From contig OV050032.1 in the NCBI GenBank assembly GCA_920105625.2, forward strand, positions 91,062,542-91,126,541: a DNA stretch of 64,000 nucleotides, given 5' to 3'. Below, piece by piece: positions 13,360 through 22,399 of this stretch. A model generated the notes under the pieces. The model was not told the DNA's origin and made no database searches. It saw only the letters and a program-made list of their open reading frames with translations. Positions within the stretch are counted from its first letter, which is position 1. Each line of letters begins with the position of its first letter. The translations under genes and the position numbers were made by a program. The stretch is from Clusia tigrina. Its lineage: Eukaryota; Arthropoda; Insecta; Diptera; Clusiidae.

Positions 13360-15711
13360 GTGTTTGATTTGGGACTCAAGGGTAGGATAGCTTTGAGCAA
13401 TGGCTTAAATAGACAAGAGGCTCGAGCAATTTATTGTTACAAAATTTTAAGGTTTTATGACGCTCCAGTAAAAAGTTACAAGCATTTGTATGTCGCAAAC
13501 TTTGATAGGTGTAGGACGTACCGTATAGAAGTTATGGCCGTTTGAAGTTTTCTCAGTGTTTCATTTGGGACTCAAGGGTAGCATAGCTTTGAGCAATAGC
13601 TTAAATAGACAAGACGCTCGAGTAATTTATTGTTACAAAATTTCAAGGTTTTATGACGCTCCAGTAAAAACTTACAAGCATTTGTATGTTGCAAACTTTG
13701 ATAGGTGTAGGACGTACCGTATAGAATTTAGGGCCATTTGAAGTTTTATCAGTGTTTGATTTGGGACTCAAGGGTAGCATAGCTTTGAGCGATAGCTTTA
13801 ATTGACAAGAGGCTCGAGTACTTTATTGTTACAAAATTTCAAGGTTTTGTGACGCTCCAGTAAAAAGTTACAAGCATTTGTATATTGCAAACTTTGATAG
13901 GTGTAGGACGTACCGTATAGAAGTTAGGGCCATTTGAAGTTTTCAGAGTGTTTGATTTTTGACTCAAGGGTAGCATAGCTTTGAGCGATAGATTAGATTG
14001 GCAAGAGGCTCGAGTACTTTATTGTTACAAAATTTCAAGGTTTTATGACGCTCCAGTAAAAAGTTACAAGCATTTGTATGTTGCAAAATTTGATAGGTGT
14101 AGGACGTACCGTATAGAAGTTAGGGCCATTTGAAGTTTTATCAGTGTCTGATTTGGGACTCAAGGGTAGCATATCTTTGAGCGATAGCTTTAATTGGCAA
14201 GAGGCTCGAGTACTTTATTGTAACAAAATTTCAAGGTTTTCTGACGCTCCAGTAAAAAGTTACAAGCATTTGTATATTGCAAACTTTAATAGGTGTAGGA
14301 CGTACCGTATAGAAGTTATTGCCATTTGAAGTTTTCTCAGTGTTTGATTTGGGACTCAAGGGTAGCATAGCTTTGAGCGATAGATTAGATTGGCAAGAGG
14401 CTCGAGTACTTTATTTTTATAAAATTTCAAGGTTTTATGACGCTCCAGTAAAAAGTTACAAGCATTTGTATGTTGCAAACCTTCATAGGTGTAGGACGTA
14501 CCGTATAGAAGTTAGGGCCATTTGAAGTTTTCTCAGTGTTTGATTTGGGACTCAAGGGTAGCATAGCTTTGAGCGATAGATTAGATTGACAAGAGGCTCG
14601 AGTAATTTATTGTTACAAAATTTCAAGGTTTTATGACGCTCCAGTAAAAACTTACAAGCATTTGTATGTTGCAAACTTTGATAGGTGTAGGACGTACCGT
14701 ATAGAAGTTAAGGCCATTTGAAGTTTTCTCAGTGTTTGATTTGGGACTCAAGGGTAGCATAGCTTTGAGCGATAGATTAGATTGGCAAGAGGCTCGAGTA
14801 CTTTATTGTTACAAAATTTCAAGGTTTTATGACGCTCCAGTAAAAAGTTACAAGCATTTGTATGTTGCAAACTTTGATAGGTGTAGGATGTACCGTATAG
14901 AAGTTAGGGCCATTTGAAGTTTTCTCAGTGTTTGATTTGGGACTCAAGGGTAGCATAGCTTTGAGCGATAGATTAGATTGACAAGAGGCTCGAGTAATTT
15001 ATTGTTACAAAATTTCAAGATTTTATGACGCTCCAGTAAAAAGTTACAAGCATTTGTATGTTGCAAACTTTGATAGGTGTAGGACGTACCGTATAGAAGT
15101 TAGGGCCATTTGAAGTTTTCTCAGTGTTTGATTTGGGACTCAAGGGTAGCATAGCTTTGAGCAATAGCTTAAATAGACAAGAGGCTCGAGTAATTTATTG
15201 TTACAAAATTTCAAGGTTTTGTGACGCTCCAGTAAAAAGTTACAAGCATTTCTATATTGCAACCTTTGATAGGTGTAGGACGTACCGTATAGAACTTAGG
15301 GCCATTTGAAGTTTTCTCAGTGTTTGATTTGGGACTCAAGAGTAGCATAGCTTTGAGCGATAGATTAGATTGGCAAGAGGCTCGAGTACTTTATTGTTAC
15401 AAAATTTCAAGGTTTTATGACGCTCCAGTAAAAAGTTACAAGCATTTGTATGTTGCAAACTTTGATAGGTGTATGACGTACCGTATAGAAGTTAAGGCCA
15501 TTTGAATTTTTCTCAGTGTTTGATTTGGGACTCAAGGGTAGCATAGCTTTGAGCGATAGATTAGATTGGCAAGAGGCTCGAGTACTTTATTGTTACAAAA
15601 TTTCAAGGTTTTATGACGCTCCAGTAAAAACTTACAAGCATTTGTATGTTGCAAACTTTGATAGGTGTAGGACGTACCGTATAGAAGTTAGGGCCATTTG
15701 AAGTTTTCTCA
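13360..15711 (+). repeat. 12-monomer satellite block, copy 2 (shift 9,212)
   Basis: Second copy of the block at 4148-6499, with no net length change across 12 monomers and only scattered substitutions (for example gttattgcc at 14315 against gttacggcc). The copy ends where the next monomer (15712, with ggtggcatagc) no longer matches the monomer at 6500. Confidence 0.85.
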
Positions 15712-16320
15712 GTGTTTGATTTGGGACTCAAGGGTGGCATAGCTTTGAGCGATAGCTTTAATTGACAAGAGGCTCGAGTACTTTATTGTTACAAAATTTC
15801 AAGGTTTTGTGACGCTCCAGTAAAAAGTTACAAGCATTTCTATATTGCAAACTTTTATAGGTGTAGGACGTACCGTATAGAACTTAGGGCCATTTGAAGT
15901 TTTCTCAGTGTTTGATTTGGGACTCAAGAGTAGCATAGCTTTGAGCGATAGATTAGATTGGCAAGAGGCTCGAGTACTTTATTGTTACAAAATTTCAAGG
16001 TTTTATGACGCTCCAGTAAAAAGTTACAAGCATTTGTATGTTGCAAACTTTGATAGGTGTAGGACGTACCGTATAGAAGTTAGGGCCATTTGAAGTTTTA
16101 TCAGTGTTTGATTTGGGACTCAAGGGTAGCATAGCTTTGAGCGATAGATTAAATTGGCAAGAGGCTCGAGTACTTTATAGTTACAAAATTTCAAGGTTTT
16201 ATGACGCTCCAGTAAAAAGTTACAAGCATTTGTATGTTGCAAACTTTCATACGTGTAGGTCGTACCGTATAGAAGTTAAGCCCATTTGAAGTTTTCTCAG
16301 TATTTGATTTGGGACTCAAG

Positions 16321-16325
16321 GGTAG
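16321..16325. other. Target-site duplication, left copy
   Basis: The 5 bp ggtag directly precede the LTR and recur directly after the other LTR (22610-22614). The normal monomer has a single ggtag (actcaagggtagcatagc), so the second copy is a target-site duplication. Five bp is usual for BEL/Pao integration. Confidence 0.95.
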
Positions 16326-16589
16326 TGTAATTATATTTGTAATTATTCTAAAACTTTTGTAATTATATTTGTAATTATTTGTTAGCAAGATTAAAATTAT
16401 TAATTCACATTTCAATTATATTTGTGGTGTGGTTGGTTTAAATTTCAGTGCCAGCTTCTTGGTTGTTTAGAATTTGCTGCTTCCTTCTCGGCTGCTCGTC
16501 TGCTACTCACTCGTTCGTTCAAAAATTACTGGACGAGTTTGTACTTCGGCGAGACATTTTACGGCGAAGACAGAGCTTTTAGTGCGACA
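16326..16589 (-). repeat. 3' LTR of the BEL/Pao element
   Basis: 264 bp, sense start tgtcgcactaaaag and sense end aataattaca. It matches the other LTR base for base at a constant offset of 6,020. The gag-pol stop codon TAA lies at LTR positions 9-11 in sense. No canonical AATAAA is present in sense, only the weaker AATATA. The outer end holds an AT-rich 22-bp direct repeat with a 32-bp period. Confidence 0.96.
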
Positions 16590-19500
16590 TCCCACCTCCC
16601 GGTGGATTCATACTGGGATCCACGAAACTTAAAGCGGCTAGCTTAGATGCAGGTCGACGGATAATACCGCGGCTGGTGCGTACCGCGGCACTCCGGACTT
16701 GGCCGTCCTTGGCAGTGAAGACTTCAATTATTCGCCCTTTGACCCATTGGCTTCTAGGTAAGACAGGATCGCATACAACAACCAGTTGGTCTACTCTTAG
16801 TGGTGAGGCTGTACTCCTCCATTTTTGTCGATGCAAAAGTTGTGGCAAGTACTCCACAATCCACCTTTTCCACAGACGATCCTTCAGGTTCTGCGCAATT
16901 CTCCATTGTTTGCGCAGACAGATTTTCTCATCTTCCGGTGCAGGTGTTTGAGTGGAATTGAGGCAGCCACTCAAGAAGTGGTTCGGAGTAAGTGGTTCCT
17001 CTTCTTCATGGGTTATAGGAAGTTCTGTAAGTGGACGGCTGTTTATTATATTTTCCGCCTCAATCAGTGCGCTGCGGAAGGTCTCCAAGCGTGGTGCCTC
17101 ATCTTTCAGGGTTCTCTGTAGCAGGCGTTTCACGCATTGGACAAGCCGCTCCCAACAACCTCCAGCGCTAGGATTGGCTGGGCAATTAAAAATCCACTCT
17201 ATGTTTTCCTTTGACATTGCCCGTCGAACCCGATCTACGTCAAATAAGCGGTTCTCCTGGCGAAACTCCTTTTGCGCACCTATAAAGTTGGTGCCATTGT
17301 CGCTACGAATTCTAATCGGCACACCGCGACGGTTCACAAAATTCCTGAAACAAATTAAAAATGCATCGGTGGACAGATCTTCTGCCACCTCCAAATGTAG
17401 GGCTCGAGTGGTGAGGCAAGTGAATAAAGCCACCCAACGTTTCTCTCGTCTGCGGCCGATAGCAACGCAGAATGGTCCACAGTAGTCCACCCCTGAGTAG
17501 GTAAAAGGTCGGACGTACGGTGTTAGGCGGTCTGTGGGTAACTGTCCCATAAGTGGCACAGATGGCTTGGCTCGAGCGGTAATACAAATGACACAATCCC
17601 TCTTGATCCTTTTTAATAATGTGCGAGCATGAGGCACCCAGAACTTTTGCCGCATTTCATTTATTGTTAGGCAGTCGTTCTGGTGATGTCTCTTTTGGTG
17701 GTAATGCTTCATTATCAGCTGCGACACGCGATGTTTCTGCGGTAATATTATCGGGCGTCGGGCTGATTCAGGAATGTAATTAGCGGTGTCGATTCTTCCG
17801 TTGACTCTTAGCAGACCATCAGGATACAGCATCGGCGTGAGCTTAAATATGGCACTGGTCTTTGAAATTCCTGTACTTGCGCGTAGGGCTGACATTTCAT
17901 CTGCAAATGACTCGTATTGTACGCGACAGCATACAAATTTTTCAGCATCAGAAACTTCAGCTGCTGTGAGCTCTCCAAACTGACGGGATCTAGATTTGGC
18001 GTTGTGAATGAACCGAAATATCCATGCTGTCACCCTCAACGTCTTCATGTAGGATGAAAACTTGATCAAACTATCAAGAATATTGTCTGTGTTTATTATG
18101 TGTAACACCTGATTAACAGCTTCTTCAGATACACAGTGCTCTGAGAGAAGCATCCCAGCTTCTCGAGGCCAGTGTATTTCTTCTTGGCACAAGAAATCTG
18201 GACCCAATATCCAACGGCTGTCTTGCTCTACATACTGTGGCAACTTGGCTCTAGTTGCATCGTCGGCGACGTTCATCGATGTTGGTATCCAGCGCCATTG
18301 CATCGGCGTGGAAGTGGCAAGTATCTCAGCAATACGGTAGGCAACGAATTGCTTATACTTACGGGTTGTGGAACGAAGCCAAAGCAGAATTGTCTTGGAA
18401 TCGCTCCAAAATGTCGTAGCGTTGATCTTGAAATCATGACAGTCTTCAATCGAAGTCTTCAGTCGGCTTCCTAGTACGGCCGCTTGCAATTCCAGGCGTG
18501 GTACGGTCATACCCTTTGCAGGTGCACATCTCGTTTTGGCAGCAACGAATGCGACTTCTACCTCGTTTGCTTTGCAAACACGCAAAAAGGCGACTGCTGT
18601 AAATGCACTTTCACTAGCATCAACGAATATGTGCAGCTGTATATCATCGGCATTCGGCAACAAATACGACAAGCAACGCGGGACTGAAAAGTTTTTCACG
18701 CCCTGAAAAACGTTCCACCATGCAAACCACTGTTTCTCCAAATCTGATGGCAGCTGCTCATCCCACTGGATTTTCCGCTTCCACAGCGACTGCAGAAGTA
18801 GCTTGGCGAAAATAGTGATGTTGGCTAGGAGGCCAAAGGGGTCGTAAATAGCCATAACGATTCCCAGCAACTCTCTCTTAGTCGGTGTTCTCCTGTACTC
18901 CAGCACCTGGCGTGGAATTCTATGGAACTTAAAGTGGAATTCAAACCTGTCGACTCCAGAGTTCCAAAACATACCCAGCACCTTCTCTGTTGTTGGCTGC
19001 AGTTCAGTGTTGACAACTTCTTGTTGCTTGACTTGGCTACCATTCAGTTTGACCTGCAGCTTCTTGCAGTTAGATACGAAATTCCTGAGCGTGAATCCTG
19101 CGGCAGCGTTTATCTTCCGGGCCTCAAACATTACCTTCTCGGCCTCCTGTACGTCATCAAAACTTATGACCAGGTCATCCACATAGGTGTTGTCAATGAT
19201 AGCTTTTGCGCCACCTGGCATGTGAGGCAAAAACTGTGCTGCGTTCACGTTTTTTATGTATTCTGCACAACACGGCGAACAAATCGCTCCGAAGATCATC
19301 GACATCATTGAGTAGACACGGATTGGCTCGGCTGAATTTCCGTCTCTCCAAAGAAAGCGCTGTGAGTCCTGGTCTTCAGCTCGTATGCGGACTTGTGAGA
19401 ACATTTCTTGAATATCTCCTGCAACAGCAATACCTCCTTGTCGAAATTTGTGCATGATGGCCAAAAGTGGCTGCGCATGCTCAGGACCCTTTAATAATAC

Positions 19501-21882
19501 TGAGTTGAGCGATACGTTAGAAATAGCAGCTGCAGCATCAAAGACGATACGAAGCTTATCCGGCTTATGCGGGTTCACTACACCAAAGTGAGGAAGGTAC
19601 CAGGTTGTAGGACTATGTCTCTCAGCAGCCTCTGGTGACAACAATTTGGCGTACCCCTTGTCAATGTATTTGGCGACCTCCGTTTTATATCTGGCTGCAA
19701 ATGCGGCATCCCGGGACATCTTCCCCTCAATATTTAACAGGCGCTGCTTGGCCATAACATAGCTCTGCGGCAGCTTAGTGGCATCGTTGCGCCATAATAG
19801 ACCAACTTCATAGTGTTGGCCGATGTTTTGTGTGGTCTCAATCAATATTTTTCTTGCTCTGGCGTTCTCATCTGACTCCAGGACTGTGCTGGTGCTGCGG
19901 ACTCCAAAACTTTCTACAGAAAAGTACTCTTCGACTAATCTGTTCAGTTGTGTTAAAGTAGATGCTTCTTTGACGTGCAACACCCTTGACATTGAGGTGG
20001 TGCTTGAGTGAAGTGGCCCATATGCCACCCAACCCAACATAGTTGCCGCAGCGATAGGTTGATCTGGACCGGCGGCGACAGTTTTCTCTGATATGCCTAA
20101 AAAACTATTATCCAATCCCAGCAGCAGGACTGGCTTGGCGGCTTGGTAGCTGGCGATTGGCACATCTGTGAAGTGCCCATGCTGTTGCTTGATGAATGTC
20201 TGCATTGGTAAGTTAAGCTGCTTCACGGTGCGTACGTTTCTGAGTGGGTACTCCTGGCCACCACACTCTGCACGTACGTTCAAGCTTACTTTTTTCGATG
20301 GCTCCGTGATTTGCTTCTCTCCATACCACTGAAGCGTCAGCTGTGCAGTAGGGCCTTTGAGACCAAGTTGATTTGCGATGGTCTCTTCAAGAAGTGAGAC
20401 CGAAGAACCTTCATCAAACATCGCAAATACAGGTATGCTACCACGTGGACCAAACAGCACCACGGGTAGTATCTTAAATAAGCTTGACTGCTGGTGTTGA
20501 CGGCAGTTAAGCACATGCTCGACATCCTCTGGTTTCAGCTCTGCTAGCGGCTTAGTTATCTGGTGCAGTAAGTTGTGATGCATACGGGTGCATCCATTTA
20601 TACCACATGCATGCCTTGCCTGGCAACTCAGCACGTTATGCCCTCTATGCAAGCAGGCAAAACAAAGGCGGTGACGCTTTACCAAAGTCCATTTGTCATT
20701 TGTATTAAGCGCCTTAAATTGACGACATGCGCTCAGTTTGTGGCTCAAATTGCATTGCACACAACTGAGTTGTTGCTGTTCCACTTGAGGTTCGGTGCTA
20801 TGCAAAACGCGACGTGGAATAGCACCTCGTGATATGGTCTGACGGTTCTGAAGGTTACCTTGTTGCACCCCTTGGTGCGGCTGCGGGGGTTGATGTTGGC
20901 GCAAAGCTGTACTAGCTATGGCTGGCATCAAGCTCACTACCTTTGCGAGTTCACTAACCCAGTCGGCAAAGGCTTCAACGGTGGCATAAGGCGTTATATT
21001 GGAGGCGTGTCGACTCCATTCATATTGCTTGGTGGGCGGAAGCTTTCCAATAAGCTGCTCAAGAAGAGTAGGGTTGGCCAAATGGTGATCGCATTTTGCT
21101 GACTTAAAAAAGGCGACAATATTTCGGACGCGGTTTGAGAATTCCAACACTTGCTCAAGTCGATTCTCATAAATCGGTGGGAACTGCTGCACCTTTTGCA
21201 GCTGCGAGCGGATCAATAAGTCAGAGCGTCCAAAATTGAACTCTAACTCCTGCATGACATTGGTCACGTCGTCAGGATATATGAGTAGTGACGTCACAGC
21301 GCGCTTCGCATTCCCTTGAAGTGCCTTATGCAAACGCATAAGGTTCTGGCGATTATTATAACCAAATTCATTGGTCGTGTCTCTGAAGTTGGCTAAAAAC
21401 AGGGGCCAATCTTCAGGGTTTCCATCGAAAGATGGCAGTGGATATAACTTACCGCCGGGGCTATCGATAAAAGTCATGACACCATTATGCGGCGTCGATG
21501 TACTTGGTGGCTGCGATTGCGGCATCTGCTGTGGTTGCTGCGTCGACGTTTGTGGCAGCGGTGATTGCACACTTTCATGAAAGGAGGATTCATTACCCCC
21601 AACAACGGATGCACCCCTATCCACTCGAGTGCGAAGTTGTTGAATCTCTATTTGGCCACGATGCGTCTCTTTACGTAGTTCGTCAACAGATTCGCGCAGT
21701 ATATTTACACTGCTGAGAAGCTGCGCCAGTTGTTCACTAGTTACAACTGCTTGCGGCTGCGCTTGGCCCTGTGTTCCCTCGTTGGCCATTTCTATTACTC
21801 TGCTGTCCAATGAATCCGAGCTTTCCTCTCTGTCGTCTACTTTTGCTGATTCAAATTTTTTTGATTTCGTTCGAGTCAACAT
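16579..21882 (-). CDS. gag-pol: BEL/Pao gag-pol polyprotein, intact
   Basis: 1,767 codons from an ATG at 21882 to a TAA at 16579. Gag has a glutamine-rich stretch at residues 110-130 and a DUF1759-like region at about 140-315. Zinc knuckles follow: C374-X2-C377-X3-H381-X4-C386, then C407-X2-C410-X4-H415-X4-C420, then a C/H cluster at 426-440. The protease has D490-E491-G492-S493 in place of D-S/T-G. RT spans about 700-980, with D823 and the YVDD box at 900-903. RNase H has D1088, E1131, D1161 and D1207. Integrase has an HHCC zinc region (H1395/H1399, C1430, C1433) and the triad D1466, D1528, E1578 (X61 and X49 spacing). A DUF5641-like tail lies at about 1690-1750. There is no frameshift, no internal stop and no env. 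The last codons overlap the polypurine tract and LTR. Expected role: particle assembly, reverse transcription and integration. Confidence 0.96.
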   Translation of the reverse strand: MLTRTKSKKFESAKVDDREESSDSLDSRVIEMANEGTQGQAQPQAVVTSEQLAQLLSSVNILRESVDELRKETHRGQIEIQQLRTRVDRGASVVGGNESSFHESVQSPLPQTSTQQPQQMPQSQPPSTSTPHNGVMTFIDSPGGKLYPLPSFDGNPEDWPLFLANFRDTTNEFGYNNRQNLMRLHKALQGNAKRAVTSLLIYPDDVTNVMQELEFNFGRSDLLIRSQLQKVQQFPPIYENRLEQVLEFSNRVRNIVAFFKSAKCDHHLANPTLLEQLIGKLPPTKQYEWSRHASNITPYATVEAFADWVSELAKVVSLMPAIASTALRQHQPPQPHQGVQQGNLQNRQTISRGAIPRRVLHSTEPQVEQQQLSCVQCNLSHKLSACRQFKALNTNDKWTLVKRHRLCFACLHRGHNVLSCQARHACGINGCTRMHHNLLHQITKPLAELKPEDVEHVLNCRQHQQSSLFKILPVVLFGPRGSIPVFAMFDEGSSVSLLEETIANQLGLKGPTAQLTLQWYGEKQITEPSKKVSLNVRAECGGQEYPLRNVRTVKQLNLPMQTFIKQQHGHFTDVPIASYQAAKPVLLLGLDNSFLGISEKTVAAGPDQPIAAATMLGWVAYGPLHSSTTSMSRVLHVKEASTLTQLNRLVEEYFSVESFGVRSTSTVLESDENARARKILIETTQNIGQHYEVGLLWRNDATKLPQSYVMAKQRLLNIEGKMSRDAAFAARYKTEVAKYIDKGYAKLLSPEAAERHSPTTWYLPHFGVVNPHKPDKLRIVFDAAAAISNVSLNSVLLKGPEHAQPLLAIMHKFRQGGIAVAGDIQEMFSQVRIRAEDQDSQRFLWRDGNSAEPIRVYSMMSMIFGAICSPCCAEYIKNVNAAQFLPHMPGGAKAIIDNTYVDDLVISFDDVQEAEKVMFEARKINAAAGFTLRNFVSNCKKLQVKLNGSQVKQQEVVNTELQPTTEKVLGMFWNSGVDRFEFHFKFHRIPRQVLEYRRTPTKRELLGIVMAIYDPFGLLANITIFAKLLLQSLWKRKIQWDEQLPSDLEKQWFAWWNVFQGVKNFSVPRCLSYLLPNADDIQLHIFVDASESAFTAVAFLRVCKANEVEVAFVAAKTRCAPAKGMTVPRLELQAAVLGSRLKTSIEDCHDFKINATTFWSDSKTILLWLRSTTRKYKQFVAYRIAEILATSTPMQWRWIPTSMNVADDATRAKLPQYVEQDSRWILGPDFLCQEEIHWPREAGMLLSEHCVSEEAVNQVLHIINTDNILDSLIKFSSYMKTLRVTAWIFRFIHNAKSRSRQFGELTAAEVSDAEKFVCCRVQYESFADEMSALRASTGISKTSAIFKLTPMLYPDGLLRVNGRIDTANYIPESARRPIILPQKHRVSQLIMKHYHQKRHHQNDCLTINEMRQKFWVPHARTLLKRIKRDCVICITARAKPSVPLMGQLPTDRLTPYVRPFTYSGVDYCGPFCVAIGRRREKRWVALFTCLTTRALHLEVAEDLSTDAFLICFRNFVNRRGVPIRIRSDNGTNFIGAQKEFRQENRLFDVDRVRRAMSKENIEWIFNCPANPSAGGCWERLVQCVKRLLQRTLKDEAPRLETFRSALIEAENIINSRPLTELPITHEEEEPLTPNHFLSGCLNSTQTPAPEDEKICLRKQWRIAQNLKDRLWKRWIVEYLPQLLHRQKWRSTASPLRVDQLVVVCDPVLPRSQWVKGRIIEVFTAKDGQVRSAAVRTSRGIIRRPASKLAALSFVDPSMNPPGGGMSH
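16590..16600 (-). other. Polypurine tract (plus-strand primer)
   Basis: In sense the 11 bases gggaggtggga directly abut the TG of the 3' LTR, which is where the plus-strand primer of an LTR element must lie. The tract is also coding: it gives the glycines and start of the methionine codon near the C-terminus of gag-pol, so it is constrained twice. Confidence 0.9.
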
Positions 21883-22069
21883 TTATTTTTCTTTTATATA
21901 AGGTCTGTTCAATTTCAACAGCTGCTTGGTTCGGCACTGCAATACCGATCGAAAATTATTTGCAGCAGTTTGTTCTGGTAGAATCGATTAATTTTGAAAT
22001 TAACAGATGTCGGTAATGTTGTTCGTATTTTTGAAGAAATGGCTGTTGCAAATTATCAACCCTTGTTGA

Positions 22070-22077
22070 TGACGTCA
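22070..22077. promoter_or_regulatory. CRE-like palindrome TGACGTCA
   Basis: A perfect 8-bp TGACGTCA, the consensus for CREB/ATF bZIP factors, in the element's leader 269-276 nt downstream of the 5' LTR. Internal enhancers in leaders are known for other Drosophila LTR elements (gypsy), so a regulatory role is possible, but a single short match can also be chance. Confidence 0.3.
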
Positions 22078-22321
22078 CAAAATGCTCTCGGAAGCACTAG
22101 CGCTCCGAAGGCGAAGTACGGCAATATTTGTTTTGCGATGGCTTTGACGATGCAAACAAATCTTGAAACAGCTCGGCGGTGGCTATTCAAGTCTAGCGAT
22201 CTAGGTGATTTCTTCTTTGATCCTGTAAGTATAATTACCTGAAGCAGTACGGCGGTGACTGCACGGAGTATATAATTCCTAATAATTATCACAATGGCGG
22301 TGAAAATGCTGTGGCGGCAGC

Positions 22322-22341
22322 GGAAGAAAGCAAATTCTAAA
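22322..22341 (-). other. Candidate primer-binding zone, self-complementary to LTR
   Basis: The primer-binding site should lie just inside the 5' LTR. The sense strand here (aagttttagaatttgct after the LTR) does not begin with TGG and resembles no tRNA 3' end that I recognise. Instead 13 bases (22329-22341) are perfectly complementary, within the same RNA, to LTR bases 22486-22498, and a further 5-bp match (ggaag) continues after a 1- or 2-nt bulge. This fits a Tf1-like self-primer or a structural hairpin. Function is inferred. Confidence 0.4.
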
Positions 22342-22399
22342 ACTTTGTAATTATATTTGTAATTATTCTAAAACTTTTGTAATTATATTTGTAATTATT
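22337..22399. repeat. 31/32-bp direct repeat across the LTR inner boundary
   Basis: The segment ctaaaactt plus tgtaattatatttgtaattatt occurs twice in tandem (ctaaaactt at 22337 and 22368; tgtaatta at 22346 and 22378). The LTR edge at 22346 falls inside the first copy. At the other LTR only the portion inside the LTR is present, so the edge is fixed by the target duplication and not by this repeat. Confidence 0.8.

Larger units (their letters stand above)
1..16325 (+). repeat. 196-bp satellite array, left + strand block
   Basis: About 83 head-to-tail monomers of 196 bp. Landmarks recur at 196-bp steps: gatttgggactcaagg, then the near-invariant CTCGAG, then tttcaaggttttatgacg, then taggacgtaccgtatag. 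The array is open at the left edge and stops at the retrotransposon target site. Monomers are closely similar and differ mainly in the segment between agctttgag and gaggctcgag. The block has no gene. Internal duplications are listed separately. Small length variants include a 42-bp deletion (monomer 3009-3161), 6-bp insertions near 4070 and 10930, and a 3-bp loss near 6706. I do not recognise the satellite family by name. Confidence 0.97.
21883..22345 (-). other. Retrotransposon 5' untranslated leader
   Basis: 463 nt between the 5' LTR and the gag-pol ATG. The sense strand has no ATG at all, while its complement has nine. The first in-frame ATG met after the LTR is therefore the gag-pol start (context aataaATG). 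The leader contains a palindromic tgacgtca at 22070-22077 and, next to the LTR, a segment complementary to the LTR (see the primer-binding entry). No other coding sequence is supported. Confidence 0.85.

Noticed and set aside
16422..16646. Open frame across the 3' LTR on the + strand, and its counterpart at 22442-22774 fused to satellite
   Set aside because: Antisense to the element, repeated only because the LTR is repeated, with no recognisable domain; the second simply reads from LTR into satellite.
21883..21900. TATATAAAAG in sense just upstream of the gag-pol ATG
   Set aside because: It looks like a TATA box, but a start about 30 nt downstream would fall inside the ORF and remove its ATG; the promoter of an LTR element lies in the LTR.
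16676..22242. Numerous + strand open frames opposite gag-pol
   Set aside because: Shadows of the coding strand; no conserved motifs, and the minus-strand frame is a complete recognised polyprotein.
22225..22250. Sense caggtaattatacttacagg resembling splice sites
   Set aside because: The putative donor and acceptor would be only about 16 nt apart, too short for an intron.
22056..22292. 78-codon minus-strand frame in the leader
   Set aside because: It starts with GTG; the sense leader contains no ATG, so there is no plausible upstream coding frame.
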